DNA of 64,000 nucleotides from CAZNSX01 sp964575845 (GTDB taxonomy: Bacteria; UBA8248; CAZNSX01). The notes under the pieces are model-generated. The model did not search any database and was not told the DNA's origin. It saw only the letters and a program-made list of their open reading frames with translations. Position 1 is the first letter of the stretch; the number at the start of each line of letters is the position of its first letter. A program made the translations under genes and the position numbers. This document shows, one piece after another, positions 52,183 through 61,991 of this stretch. The stretch lies in the NCBI GenBank assembly GCA_964575845.1, contig CAZNSX010000008.1, forward strand, positions 1 through 64,000. The letters are read 5' to 3'.

Positions 52183-52698
52183 ATGGCCGACCGCTTCTTC
52201 TCGGAGGAGTCCCCGCGATTCATAGCCGACCCTTGCCTGGGCAAGACCGCGCGCTGGCTCAGGGCGCTCGGCTATGACACTCTCTACATGCGCTCCCTGG
52301 ATGAGGCTTTTCTGCGGCGTCAGTTGGCCATGGGAAGGGTACTCCTTACCAAGAGCCAGACGCTCGCCCGTCAGAAGTCTCACTACCGCCCCTATTTGGT
52401 TAAGACAAGCGACTCCAAGGAGCAGCTCCGCGATATCGTGGCTCATTTTCGTTTGCGCCCTTCCGAGAAGTTTCTCTCCCGCTGCCTCGAATGCAATGTG
52501 GAGCTTGTGGAGGCATCGCGGGATGAGGTGGCGGGCGGGGTGCCCGATTTCGTGTTCGGCCATCACGAGGAATTCTACCGCTGCCCCGCCTGTAAGAAAA
52601 TCTTCTGGGCGGGGAGTCACAGGCGCCGAATGGAGGAGCGGTTCTCAGCCCTGCTGGGGGTGAACCTGGCCCAGACTGAGGATGAGGGCTCGGACTGA
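52183..52698 (+). CDS. Mut7-C RNase-type domain protein with zinc ribbon
   Basis: 171 residues. The N-terminal part FIADPCLGKTARWLRALGYDT matches the Mut7-C domain (PIN-like, D.mlG.LArwLR.lGyd), and the C-terminal half has paired cysteines, RCLECNVEL and YRCPACKKIFWAGSH, forming a zinc ribbon. Mut7-C proteins are suspected ribonucleases. Usually the first Asp and an Arg-Ser-Arg block are the active site; here Asp16 and TKSQTLARQ correspond. ATG at 52183 follows GGGAGG stretches. Confidence 0.88.
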   Translation: MADRFFSEESPRFIADPCLGKTARWLRALGYDTLYMRSLDEAFLRRQLAMGRVLLTKSQTLARQKSHYRPYLVKTSDSKEQLRDIVAHFRLRPSEKFLSRCLECNVELVEASRDEVAGGVPDFVFGHHEEFYRCPACKKIFWAGSHRRRMEERFSALLGVNLAQTEDEGSD

Positions 52699-52844
52699 TG
52701 GAAGGTCCCTCGGGCTGAGTGCTGATGCGCCCTCCTCCTGTTAAATTCCAGGATTTCCCTCGGGAAAGGTACAATTTTCGTGATTGAAATTTTTAACGTC
52801 CCTCAGAGGTTTTTTTAGGAATACCCATCGGAGGATTATAGGGA

Positions 52845-54353
52845 ATGTCAAACGTGATGGAGACAAAACGCTTCGAACGGGATGAGGCTGCCATTAGGGT
52901 TAGCCCTCCCCTTCCTGGGCCCCTGGCGGCCCGTTGGGTGGAGTTTTACATGAAATACGCCCCTCCATCCACCTACATCTATCCCTTTGTGTGGGATGTC
53001 TCCCAGCCGGCCCAAGGCCCCTTTTGTACCGACCCGGACGGAAACCTCTTCATGGATTTTTATGTCCATGTGACTGCAGCCCCCCTGGGATACAACCACC
53101 CCGAGGTCCTCCGCCGGACTGGCGTCCCTTTTGACCCCATTAAAACAGCTGACCACGATACCTATCTTGCCGCAGGTCCCGACCCTCAGGTGCCATGTGC
53201 CCTTACTTCCCCCTCTGAGGGGGCTTCTCTTTTCACGGTCCCCGCCCACCTACAGGAGAGGCTGCTGGAGATATCGGCGCCCTTTGACTTCGGTAAGGTC
53301 TTTCTCGTCAACTCAGGGGCTGAGGCCAACTGCAATGCCATAAAGATCGCCTGCCACTGGAAGTACCGCGGACTGAGGAACCGCCTGGGGGACAAGCTCT
53401 GGGGGGAGCTCTGCCATCAGCTGGGCATCCGTCCTGACGGTTTCATAGAAGGTCTTTATGAGGATTATCCCCTTTTTGGGATTGCCTTTGAGGGCGCCTT
53501 CCACGGCCGCACCCTCGGGGTGCTCTCCCTCACCAAGAGCAAGAGGCAGCACAAGGAGGGCTTCCCCTCCATCCGCTGGGTCAGGCATCTGCCCTACGGC
53601 CAGCTTCCCCTCCCCTTAGCGGGCCTCATCGAGAGTGCCGAACTCCGCTCCCTCATTGAGGGGCGTCGCCTGGCCTCCACAGTTTTCAGCGAGGGCCGAG
53701 TTCCGCGGGAGCTTCTTGCTTACATCATCGTGGAGCCCATCCAGGGGGAGGGAGGCTTCATATTTCCGGAGGCGACATTTCTCAAGGCGATCGAGAGCTT
53801 CGCTCGGGAAACAGGGACCCTTCTGATATGCGATGAGGTACAGACGGGCCTGGGAAGGACAGGCCATTGGTGGGCCTCCGAAGCCTTCGGCATAAGGCCT
53901 GACATCATCACGAGCGCCAAGGCCCTCAGGGTGGGGGCTGTTATCGGTCGTGAGGAAGTCTTCCCCGAGGAGAGCGGCGTCATCTCCTCAACCTGGGGTG
54001 GCGGAGCCATGAGCTGTGCCGTAGGGGCCGCCACCATCGACATCATCTCCTCCGAGCGGCTCCTCGATAACGCGCGCACACAAGGAGAACACCTCAAAGA
54101 GAGGCTGAGCTATCTGGCCGACCGCTGTCCCGCCGTCACAGAGGTGAGAGGCCTGGGCCTGATGTTGTCCCTGGAGCTATCCTCCACCAAGCTCCGGGAC
54201 CGGCTCGTCAAGTCCCTCTTCCAGAGAGGGCTCCTGACCATCGGCTGCGGGGCCAAGGCCATCAGGTTCCTGCCCCCGCTGGACGTGAGGAAACGCGAGG
54301 TCGACCTGGCTCTGGAGGTTCTGGAAGGAGCCCTGAAGGAGCTGGAGGATTAG
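52845..54353 (+). CDS. Class III aminotransferase (4-aminobutyrate aminotransferase-like)
   Basis: 502 residues, PLP-dependent. It shows VNSGAEANCNAIKIACH, FEGAFHGRTLGVLSLT, EPIQGEGGF, LLICDEVQTGLGRTGHWWA with the PLP-Asp, and the lysine in ITSAKALRVGAVIG. The opening is longer than usual (about 500 versus 430). Its companion 2 bases downstream is an aldehyde dehydrogenase, as in GABA, beta-alanine, lysine or putrescine breakdown: the aminotransferase yields a semialdehyde that the dehydrogenase oxidises. GGAGG lies 11 bases before the ATG. Specific amine not known. Confidence 0.9.
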   Translation: MSNVMETKRFERDEAAIRVSPPLPGPLAARWVEFYMKYAPPSTYIYPFVWDVSQPAQGPFCTDPDGNLFMDFYVHVTAAPLGYNHPEVLRRTGVPFDPIKTADHDTYLAAGPDPQVPCALTSPSEGASLFTVPAHLQERLLEISAPFDFGKVFLVNSGAEANCNAIKIACHWKYRGLRNRLGDKLWGELCHQLGIRPDGFIEGLYEDYPLFGIAFEGAFHGRTLGVLSLTKSKRQHKEGFPSIRWVRHLPYGQLPLPLAGLIESAELRSLIEGRRLASTVFSEGRVPRELLAYIIVEPIQGEGGFIFPEATFLKAIESFARETGTLLICDEVQTGLGRTGHWWASEAFGIRPDIITSAKALRVGAVIGREEVFPEESGVISSTWGGGAMSCAVGAATIDIISSERLLDNARTQGEHLKERLSYLADRCPAVTEVRGLGLMLSLELSSTKLRDRLVKSLFQRGLLTIGCGAKAIRFLPPLDVRKREVDLALEVLEGALKELED

Positions 54354-54355
54354 TA

Positions 54356-55852
54356 ATGGCGATAAAGGGCAAGAACTATATAGACGGCGGGTGGGTTGAT
54401 TCTCTGTCGGGCCGGGAGTTTGAGAGCCGCAGTCCCGCCGACATAGAAAATCTCCTGGGCAGGTTTCCCCGCTCGGATAGCAGGGACGTGGATGCCGCGG
54501 TTGAGGCGGCGGCCAGGGCATACCCCTCCTGGCGGGAGGTTTCCCGAATTCGGAGGGCGGAGTGCTTTGACAACTTCGTCCAGCTTGTGAAAAGAGACCA
54601 AGAGGAGTTGGCCCGCCTCGTGAGCCTTGAGTGCGGAAAGGCCATAAATGAGGCGAGGGCCGATGTGGTGGAGGGCATCCACATGGCCCAGTATGTTTTC
54701 GGCACCTCCCGCATGGCTCACGGCTATGTCCTGTCGAGCGAGATTGCCGAAAAAGACGCCTTTGTCAAGCGCAAGCCCAAAGGCGAAATGGCTGTCATAA
54801 CTCCCTGGAACTTCCCCTTCGCCGTACCTCTCTGGCTAATCGGCCCATCGGTCGTGGAGGGGAACACAGTCGTGTTCAAGCCGGCCGAGGAGACGCCCCT
54901 CGTTGGCCACCGCTTAGCCGAGTACTTCGAGCGTGCGGGATTTCCGCCCGGGGTAATAAACCTCGTGCAGGGGCTCGGGGAGGAGGCGGGCGCTCCCCTG
55001 GTGGACCACCCCGAGATCGATGTGGTTCTCTTCACAGGGTCCAGCGAGGTGGGCTCCCGGATAAGGAAGGTCTGCGCCGAGCACTCCCACAAGCTCGCCG
55101 TCTGTGAAATGGGGGGAAAGAATGCGCTCATCGTGCTAGAGGATGCCGACATGGAGTTGGCCGTGAGTGCGGGGATCTTAAGCGCCTTCAAGACGACCGG
55201 CCAGAGGTGCGTCTCGGCCGGGCGCATAATAGTGGATGAGAAGATTTTCGATGAGTACGCCCGCAGGTTTTGCTCTTTGGCCCAGCGCCTCAGGATAGGA
55301 GACCCTCTTGATGAGGGGGTCTTCATGGGTCCACTTGTGAGCGAGGCGGGGCTCAAGAAGGTCGAGTTCTATAACGAGCGCGCCCTGGAGGAGGGGGCGG
55401 AAGTTTTGCTAAAAGGGGAACGGCTCAGGGAGCCGCCTCACGAAAGGGGCTACTTCATGTCGCCCTTTATTTACAGGATGGAGCCCGATGGGCGGAAACG
55501 GGTGCTTATGGAGGAGGTCTTCGGCCCCCATGTGGCCCTTATCCCTGTGAGAGGACTTGAGGAAGCCATCGAGGTCTACAACGCGACGGAATATGGCCTC
55601 GCCCTCGCCGTCATAACCGAGGATTACCGGAAGGCCAGGCTCATTGAGACCCGCTGCGAGTTCGGCCTGGGCTACCTGAATCTCCCGACCATAGGGGCCG
55701 AGGTGCACCTCCCCTTCGGCGGGGTGAAGAAGAGCGGCACCGGGATGCCCTCGGCGGCCGCGCTCTTTGATGCCGTGACCCACCGCATTGCCTGGACGGT
55801 GAATCACGGCCGGGAGATCAAGATGGCTCAAGGCCTATCGGCCGAGCTGTAA
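54356..55852 (+). CDS. Aldehyde dehydrogenase (semialdehyde dehydrogenase-like)
   Basis: 498 residues. ALDH motifs: VITPWNFPFAVPLWLIGP, FTGSSEVGSRI, catalytic Glu in CEMGGKNALIV and Cys in FKTTGQRCVSAGRII. It begins two bases after the aminotransferase stop (TAGTAATG), so it is co-translated. The similarity pattern (KGKNYIDGGWVDS; SAAALFDAVTHR) is that of the alpha-aminoadipic or succinic semialdehyde group. With the neighbouring aminotransferase it forms a catabolic pair for an omega-amino acid or diamine. A 180-base gap to dacA follows. Confidence 0.92.
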   Translation: MAIKGKNYIDGGWVDSLSGREFESRSPADIENLLGRFPRSDSRDVDAAVEAAARAYPSWREVSRIRRAECFDNFVQLVKRDQEELARLVSLECGKAINEARADVVEGIHMAQYVFGTSRMAHGYVLSSEIAEKDAFVKRKPKGEMAVITPWNFPFAVPLWLIGPSVVEGNTVVFKPAEETPLVGHRLAEYFERAGFPPGVINLVQGLGEEAGAPLVDHPEIDVVLFTGSSEVGSRIRKVCAEHSHKLAVCEMGGKNALIVLEDADMELAVSAGILSAFKTTGQRCVSAGRIIVDEKIFDEYARRFCSLAQRLRIGDPLDEGVFMGPLVSEAGLKKVEFYNERALEEGAEVLLKGERLREPPHERGYFMSPFIYRMEPDGRKRVLMEEVFGPHVALIPVRGLEEAIEVYNATEYGLALAVITEDYRKARLIETRCEFGLGYLNLPTIGAEVHLPFGGVKKSGTGMPSAAALFDAVTHRIAWTVNHGREIKMAQGLSAEL

Positions 55853-56032
55853 GGGAATCAGGACGCCGTCTCAGTGCGCGTCCCACCCGAATGGGAATAA
55901 TCTCATAGGATAAGGCCCTTGACAGGTAAGGGGTTTATCTTCAATACTGATTTTGATCCTGCGGCTAAGTCCCTCTGAGCTCGAGTCAGCCCAAATGCGA
56001 GAGATGAGACCTCGAAAAAAGTCGAGAAGCCT

Positions 56033-57163
56033 ATGGTGAGAAAGAGTAGCTCCAAGGCCCTGGCGGCCTTCCTTCTCCTTCTCTCTCTCTTTGTACCCTC
56101 CCACGCATTTCCGGCGGATGCCCCACCTTACCGCTCCGCCCTGCTCCTTGAGGCCGAGAGCGGGAAGGTGCTCTTCTCTTATGAGCCCCGGCGGAAAGTC
56201 CCCCCCGCCTCCCTGGTGAAGATGATGGTCATTCTCATCGTCATGGAGAGGCTTCAGGATGGGAGCCTTAAGCTCAGCGACAAGGTGACCGTTTCCGCCC
56301 GGGCAAGCCGAATAGGGGGGCACCAGGTCTACCTCAAGCAGGGGGAGGTCTTCACTCTAGGGGAGCTGATGAAGGCTGTTGCCATTGCCTCGGCCAATGA
56401 CGCTTCTGCGGCGGTGGCCCAGTATGTTGCGGGTATGGAGGAGACCTTCCTGGAGCTCATGAACCTAAGGGCCGAGGAACTCGGCATGACCGACACTTTC
56501 TTTGCCAATGTCCACGGTCTGCCCCCGGGCCGTGGCGATAAAGAGAGCGTGACGAGTGCCCGGGATATAGCCATCTTGGCCCGGCGGCTCATAAAATTCC
56601 CGCTTGTGCTGAAATGGGGGGGCACCCCGCAGGACACCTTTCGTAATGGGTCTTTCATCCTCACCAACACTAACCGCCTGGTCAGAAGCTTTCCGGGAGT
56701 GGACGGCATCAAGACGGGCTCCTACCGCAGTGCGGGTTATAGCATCTGCGCCACGGCCCAGCGGGGCTCCTTGAGGCTCATCGCAATTGTCTTGGGCGCT
56801 CCTGACCACCTGGTCCGCTTCCGCGAGGCCGCCCGACTCCTCAGCCGCGGCTTCAGCATGTACCGCAGGGTGAGAGCATTCCGGAAGGGAGGCTCCGTGG
56901 GAAAGGTTCCTGTGAAGGGGGGGACCAAGCCCGAAGCCCTGCTCGTGGCCGGGGAGGAGCTATCGGTCGTGATCCTCCGAAAAGAGGAAAAGGAGCTCAA
57001 GAAGGAGCTTGATATCCCCGACTTCATTTCTGCTCCGGTCAAGCCGGGGCAGCGCGTTGGCAAGGGACGGGTGAGCCTCGGGGGCAAGCCCCTTGGGGAG
57101 GTGGACCTTCTCACCATCCAGGAGATTCCCCGGGAGAGCTTCTTCTGGCGCCTTTTTCGTTAA
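56033..57163 (+). CDS. dacA: D-alanyl-D-alanine carboxypeptidase (PBP5/DacA family)
   Basis: 376 residues, secreted and membrane-associated. Signal peptide at 1-27 (SSKALAAFLLLLSLFVPSHAF). The serine peptidase triad is complete: SLVK at 60-63 (Ser60, Lys63), SAN at 120-122 and KTG at 227-229. A C-terminal PBP5_C beta domain (about 275-365) precedes a short amphipathic tail (EIPRESFFWRLFR) that probably anchors it to the inner membrane. It trims the terminal D-Ala from muropeptides. Start at ATG 56033; no strong ribosome site. Confidence 0.94.
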   Translation: MVRKSSSKALAAFLLLLSLFVPSHAFPADAPPYRSALLLEAESGKVLFSYEPRRKVPPASLVKMMVILIVMERLQDGSLKLSDKVTVSARASRIGGHQVYLKQGEVFTLGELMKAVAIASANDASAAVAQYVAGMEETFLELMNLRAEELGMTDTFFANVHGLPPGRGDKESVTSARDIAILARRLIKFPLVLKWGGTPQDTFRNGSFILTNTNRLVRSFPGVDGIKTGSYRSAGYSICATAQRGSLRLIAIVLGAPDHLVRFREAARLLSRGFSMYRRVRAFRKGGSVGKVPVKGGTKPEALLVAGEELSVVILRKEEKELKKELDIPDFISAPVKPGQRVGKGRVSLGGKPLGEVDLLTIQEIPRESFFWRLFR

Positions 57164-57183
57164 CCCTCCTCTGCAACCGTCTC

Positions 57184-57211
57184 TTGACAAGGTACCCCAT
57201 TGCCCTAGAAT
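57184..57211 (+). promoter_or_regulatory. Candidate promoter of asnB
   Basis: TTGACA (57184-57189), 16-base spacer, TAGAAT (57206-57211), 50 bases before the asnB start. It is the strongest sigma70-like match in the window and would start the polysaccharide unit. Confidence 0.6.
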
Positions 57212-57260
57212 AGAGGCCGCTTAAGGCTTTTCCCTTAAAGCCAGAGGGTGAGGAGGGCGC

Positions 57261-59231
57261 ATGTGCGGCATTTGCGGCAAGCTCATCTTTAGCTCCGATG
57301 GGGAGCCGCCTCCCCCCGATGCCGACCTCATCCTCAGGATGAGGGATCAGCTCATCCATCGGGGGCCGGATGATGCGGGCCTTTACCTGCGCCGCAAGGG
57401 GCCATGGTCTGTGGCCTTAGGACACCGCCGCCTGAGCATCATCGACCTCTCGCCCGCGGGCCGGCAGCCCATGTCCAACGAGGACGGGACCCTATGGGTT
57501 TTGCTCAACGGAGAGGTCTACAACCACCAGGAGCTGCGCCGGGAGCTCGAGGTCCAGGGTCACCGCTACCGCTCCAAAACGGATACAGAGTCCATCCTCC
57601 ATCTTTATGAAGAGGCGGGGGAGCGGTGCGTGGAGCGGCTGAGGGGGATGTTTGCCCTGGCCATCTGGGATGAGGCCCGCGGGCTTCTCATGCTGGCCCG
57701 GGACCGGCTGGGGCAGAAGCCTCTTGTGTATTGCCACAAGCCCGGCGAGCTTCTTTTCGCCTCGGAGGCAAAGGCCCTGCTGGAGGACCCTTCTATCGAG
57801 CGCCGGTTGGACCCGGAGGCCCTCCACGACTATCTCTCCTTCAACTACGTGCCCGCTCCAGGGACCATGTTCCAGGGGATAAGAAAGCTCCCCCCGGCCC
57901 ACGTTCTTCTCTGGAGGGGAGGGCCGGCGGAAGTGCGCCGCTACTGGAAGCTCTCGCCGACGCCCAAGCTATCGCTCTCCGAGGAAGAGCTCTGCCTGGC
58001 CATTCGGCACCATCTGGAAGAGGCCACAAGGCTTCGCCTCATGAGCGACGTCCCCCTGGGAGCTTTACTGAGCGGCGGCGTCGATAGCAGCGCCGTTGTG
58101 GCCATGATGAGCCGCTTGGGAGGCGTCCGCGTGAAGACCTTCTCCATAGGCTCTGAGGAGGAACGCTACAACGAGCTGCCCTATGCGCGGCTCGTGGCGG
58201 AACGCTTTGAGACCGAGCATCATGAGTTCATCGTGAAGCCCGATGCCGTTGAGGTGCTGCCGCGGCTCATCTGGCACTTCAACGAGCCCTTCGCCGATTC
58301 CTCCGCCCTGCCGAGCTTCTACCTCGCCCAGATGACCCGCTCGCACGTGACGGTAGCCCTGAACGGCGACGCGGGCGATGAGAACTTTGGGGGATACGAA
58401 CGCTACGTTGCCACTAAGCTTGCCGCCTGGCTGGATATCATTCCACGAGGCGTGAGGGCGGGACTCTTGGGGCCTCTCATAAAGCTCCTGCCCAGGGGAG
58501 GGGAAGAGAAGAGCACAACCCGTCGCCTGAGGCGCTTCCTCGAGGCCCTGCTCCTCTCCCGCGAGCGCCGCTATGCCCGCTGGTCGAGCATAATGGATGA
58601 TGAGTTTAAGGACTCACTATATACCGAGACCTTGGCCGGGCGCCTCGCCCAAAGGGATTCTTACTCCCACATTCTTAGGTGCTATGAGGAAATGCAGCGG
58701 GAAGCCCCGGACTTTCTCGACGCCACCATGCTCGTGGACATAAATTCTTACCTGCCCGATGACCTCCTGGTGAAGATGGACATCATGACCATGGCCCACT
58801 CACTTGAGGCCCGCTCACCCTTCCTGGACCATCATTTCATGGAATTTGCCGCCCGCATCCCTTCCCACCTTAAAGTTCGTGGCAAGACAACTAAATACCT
58901 CCTCAGGAAAGCTCTCGGCGAGCTCCTCCCGCGCGAAGTGCTCAACCGCGGGAAGATGGGTTTTGGGGTCCCCATCGGCGGGTGGTTCAGGCGGGAACTC
59001 AAGGATTGGGTCCGGGAGATATTGCTGGACAGGCGGAGCCTCGGGCGGGGCTACTTTCGGCGAAAAGCCCTGGAAGGGCTCATCGCGGAGCACGTCCGGG
59101 GACTCCGGGATAATGGCTTTTTGCTCTGGAACCTCTTGAATCTGGAGCTCTGGCACCGCCAGTTCATAGATTCAGCTCCCCGGGCGCCTGATGCTGCCCT
59201 GGTGACACCAGAGAGCCGAGAGGGCTCATGA
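57261..59231 (+). CDS. asnB: Glutamine-dependent asparagine synthetase
   Basis: 656 residues. The N-terminal class II glutaminase domain begins MCGICG with nucleophile Cys2 exposed after Met removal. The C-terminal synthase has the PP-loop GALLSGGVDSSAVV near residue 265 and FAIPSHLKVRGK-like blocks late. It makes asparagine, or in many polysaccharide clusters amidates sugar acids. Its position at the head of genes for lipid-linked sugar transfer favours a polysaccharide role, without proof. GAGGAGG lies 4-5 bases before ATG 57261. Four-base overlap (ATGA) with the next gene. Confidence 0.93.
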   Translation: MCGICGKLIFSSDGEPPPPDADLILRMRDQLIHRGPDDAGLYLRRKGPWSVALGHRRLSIIDLSPAGRQPMSNEDGTLWVLLNGEVYNHQELRRELEVQGHRYRSKTDTESILHLYEEAGERCVERLRGMFALAIWDEARGLLMLARDRLGQKPLVYCHKPGELLFASEAKALLEDPSIERRLDPEALHDYLSFNYVPAPGTMFQGIRKLPPAHVLLWRGGPAEVRRYWKLSPTPKLSLSEEELCLAIRHHLEEATRLRLMSDVPLGALLSGGVDSSAVVAMMSRLGGVRVKTFSIGSEEERYNELPYARLVAERFETEHHEFIVKPDAVEVLPRLIWHFNEPFADSSALPSFYLAQMTRSHVTVALNGDAGDENFGGYERYVATKLAAWLDIIPRGVRAGLLGPLIKLLPRGGEEKSTTRRLRRFLEALLLSRERRYARWSSIMDDEFKDSLYTETLAGRLAQRDSYSHILRCYEEMQREAPDFLDATMLVDINSYLPDDLLVKMDIMTMAHSLEARSPFLDHHFMEFAARIPSHLKVRGKTTKYLLRKALGELLPREVLNRGKMGFGVPIGGWFRRELKDWVREILLDRRSLGRGYFRRKALEGLIAEHVRGLRDNGFLLWNLLNLELWHRQFIDSAPRAPDAALVTPESREGS

Positions 59232-61024
59232 CGGGCTATACAGCCTACCTGTTGCCATTCGGAATGGCCCTGGGGCTCGCTCTCATTCTCACGCCCCTGG
59301 TGCGCTTTCTCTCCCTTAAAGGGGGCTTTGTAGCAAAACCTTCGCAGGCCCGCTGGCATAGGCACACGACCGCTCTTTTCGGTGGAGTGGCGATTTACGG
59401 GGCCTTCATGGCCACCGTCCTTTTCTTTAAACCCTCCCTGAATGACCCGACCACACTTGGCCTCCTTCTTGGAGGGGCCATCGTTTTCGTCGTCGGGGTT
59501 GTGGATGACCTGCGGGGCCTCAGGCCCGTGACCAAGCTCTGGGCCCAGATAGCCGCCGCCTGTGTGGTCCTTTACTCTGGCACCTACTTCACCAAGATAC
59601 CCTCCCTGGCCCTGGCCATGCCCCTCACCATCGTGTGGATCATCGGCATCACCAATGCCTTCAACCTCATCGATAACATGGACGGCCTCTGCGCCGGAAC
59701 AACCTTTATCGCCAGTGGGTTTCTCTTCGTCTACTCGGTCATAAATCACTTGCCGTTCGTGAGTATCCTCTGCGCTGCCATGGCCGGCGCGAACCTTGGC
59801 TTTCTGCGTTATAACTTCTCCCCCGCCAAGATCTTCATGGGCGATTGTGGCAGCATGTTCTTGGGCTTCACAATCTCGGTGGTCGCGGTTATCGGCACGG
59901 CCAACCATATGTCTAACCTCTTGGCCACTCTCATTGTGCCGGTGCTGGTCTTGGGGGTGCCCATATTCGACACAACCTTCGTCTCCCTCCTTCGCCAGAT
60001 GAGGGGAAAGCCCGTCTCCGAGGGGGGACGCGACCACTCTTCCCACCGTTTGGTTGTGCTGGGCCTCTCGGAGCGGAAGACCGTGCTGCTTATCTATGCC
60101 ATGAGCCTGGGCTTCGGCCTCATCGCCCTCTTCTACGCAAGGGTGGACGTCACCATCATAACCATCTTCGCGGCCTTGGCGGTCATCTTTGCCATCCTCC
60201 TCGGCCTCTTCTTGGGAGAGGTCACCGCCGACTCCGAGGAGGAGCTGGAGCGCGCTCTATACCGGGAGGCCGCCGCCCATAAGGTCATCCTTAATTCCAT
60301 GCTTTACTACAAACGGCAGTTCGCCGAGATGTTCATCGACTTCCTCCTCATATGCCTCTCCTTCTATGCGGCCAACCTGCTGCGCTTTGGGGGCATTCTC
60401 TCGCAAGCCGAAAGGGAGAGGCTCTGGGAGGCCCTTCCCATCCTCATAGTGATAAAGCTCTCCTCCTTCTATTATTTTGGCCTCTACCGGGGAATGTGGC
60501 GCTATGTCGGGCTCCAGGACCTATTCTCCGCGGCGAAGGCCGTTACGGTGGGCTCCGTGGCGAGCGTGTTCCTCATCCTCTACTTCCTGGGCTTTCAGGG
60601 ATACTCCCGGGCAGCTTTTGTCATCGACTGGCTCCTGCTTCTTGTCTGCGTATCGGGGGTGAGGATCGTTTTGCGGACCTTCAAGGAATCCCTCATGCGC
60701 ATTTACCGGGATGGCGGAAAGAAGGTCCTCATCCTGGGCGCCGGGGATGCCGGAGAAATGCTTCTCAGGGAGATCAACAATAACCGCAATCTTCATTATG
60801 TGCCCGTGGGCTTTCTTGACGATAACCTGGTGAAGCGCGGGCGCAAGATCCACGGGATAGAGGTTCTGGGCACCTGCCGGGAGCTCGGTCAGATAGTGCG
60901 GGAAAGGGGCGTGGAAGAGCTCTTCATCGCCATCCCCTCAGCATCCGAAGAGCAAATGGCGGCGGTGACGAATCTCTGCGAAGAGCTGGGTATCCCTTAC
61001 CGCAAGATGGCGGGTATCCTCTGA
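59228..61024 (+). CDS. WecA/MraY-type glycosyl-1-P transferase fused to PglF/WbpM-type N-terminal half
   Basis: 598 residues. Residues 1-330 are a polyprenyl-phosphate GlcNAc-1-phosphate transferase-like membrane domain (VVDDLRGLRPVTKL; NAFNLIDNMDGL; KIFMGDCGSMFLG) with about ten spans. Residues 350-470 add further spans (EMFIDFLLICLSFYAANLL) and 490-598 a Rossmann domain (VLILGAGDAGEMLLREI, then FIAIPSASEEQM). This second half equals the N-terminal membrane and CoA-binding-like part of CapD/PglF/WbpM, but the protein stops before their SDR epimerase domain, ending at about where that domain would start. An independent GalE-like epimerase follows. Confidence 0.88.
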   Translation: MTGYTAYLLPFGMALGLALILTPLVRFLSLKGGFVAKPSQARWHRHTTALFGGVAIYGAFMATVLFFKPSLNDPTTLGLLLGGAIVFVVGVVDDLRGLRPVTKLWAQIAAACVVLYSGTYFTKIPSLALAMPLTIVWIIGITNAFNLIDNMDGLCAGTTFIASGFLFVYSVINHLPFVSILCAAMAGANLGFLRYNFSPAKIFMGDCGSMFLGFTISVVAVIGTANHMSNLLATLIVPVLVLGVPIFDTTFVSLLRQMRGKPVSEGGRDHSSHRLVVLGLSERKTVLLIYAMSLGFGLIALFYARVDVTIITIFAALAVIFAILLGLFLGEVTADSEEELERALYREAAAHKVILNSMLYYKRQFAEMFIDFLLICLSFYAANLLRFGGILSQAERERLWEALPILIVIKLSSFYYFGLYRGMWRYVGLQDLFSAAKAVTVGSVASVFLILYFLGFQGYSRAAFVIDWLLLLVCVSGVRIVLRTFKESLMRIYRDGGKKVLILGAGDAGEMLLREINNNRNLHYVPVGFLDDNLVKRGRKIHGIEVLGTCRELGQIVRERGVEELFIAIPSASEEQMAAVTNLCEELGIPYRKMAGIL

Positions 61025-61055
61025 GGGGCTTCCCCTCAGGGCAAGGGCTTTGGCC

Positions 61056-61991
61056 ATGCGGACTCTGGTTACGGGGGGGGCGGGTTTCATAGGCTCCCAT
61101 CTGGTCGAGAGGCTTCTCGCCCTGAACCACAGGGTGAGTGTTGTAGACGACCTCTCGACGGGCCGAAGGGAAAACCTGCCGGATGGAGTTAGCTTTTACG
61201 AGCTTGACATCTGCTCGCCTGAACTCTCGGAGGTCTTCGAGAGGGAGCGCCCGGAAATAGTGAGCCACCATGCCGCCCAGGTGAACCTGAGGATATCGGT
61301 GGAGGACCCCTTCGGGGATGCCAGGAGCAACATCCTGGGCACGGTGAACCTCCTCCAGTGTGCCCTGCGCTGGGGAACCCGACACTTCATCTTCAGCTCC
61401 TCCGGCGGGGCTATCTATGGGGAGCCTCAAAGGCTTCCCGTGGATGAGGAGCACCCCATCCTTCCCCTCTCACCCTATGGACTCTCGAAGTATGCGGCCG
61501 AGGCTTACATCGAGCTTTACGGTCGCCTGGCCGGGCTTCCATATACCATCCTTCGATATCCGAATGTATACGGGCCCCGTCAGGACCCTCGGGGCGAGGC
61601 CGGCGTTGTGGCTATCTTTTCCGAGCAGATGATCCGGGGAGAGCGGCCCACCATCTTCGGTGACGGCACCAAGACGCGGGACTACCTCCATGTCGATGAC
61701 GTGATGGAGGCTAATCTTCTTCTTCTGGAACGGGACGGCAGCGCCGGCGTTTACAATCTGGGGTGGGGAAAGGAGGTTAGCGACCAGGAGGTTTACGAGG
61801 CGGTGCGCCTTCCCCTGGGCTTTGAGCTGGAGCCCATCTATTCGGAGAAGCGAGCGGGCGAGATTGACCGCATCAGCCTGGATTCCACAAAATTCAGGGA
61901 ACTCACGGGCTGGAGACCGCGGGTGGAGCTCAAGAGCGGGGTCGAGAGAACGGTGGAGTATTACCGTAAGAAACTCTCAAACGGGGTTTGA
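61056..61991 (+). CDS. NAD-dependent nucleotide-sugar epimerase (GalE-like)
   Basis: 311 residues. Rossmann motif VTGGAGFIGSHLVERL at about 4-19, Tyr-Lys active site in SPYGLSKYAAEAYI with the Ser in SSSGGAIYGEP, and PNVYGPRQ late; all typical of extended SDRs acting on UDP- or dTDP-sugars. ATG 61056 is preferred; a TTG two codons earlier is possible. The last 15 bases overlap the O-antigen ligase on the other strand. The sugar is unknown. Confidence 0.92.
   Translation: MRTLVTGGAGFIGSHLVERLLALNHRVSVVDDLSTGRRENLPDGVSFYELDICSPELSEVFERERPEIVSHHAAQVNLRISVEDPFGDARSNILGTVNLLQCALRWGTRHFIFSSSGGAIYGEPQRLPVDEEHPILPLSPYGLSKYAAEAYIELYGRLAGLPYTILRYPNVYGPRQDPRGEAGVVAIFSEQMIRGERPTIFGDGTKTRDYLHVDDVMEANLLLLERDGSAGVYNLGWGKEVSDQEVYEAVRLPLGFELEPIYSEKRAGEIDRISLDSTKFRELTGWRPRVELKSGVERTVEYYRKKLSNGV

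Noticed and set aside
59051..60046. 331-codon antisense frame over asnB and the WecA-like gene
   Set aside because: His/Asp/Gly-rich shadow with no recognisable fold; both plus-strand genes are clear.
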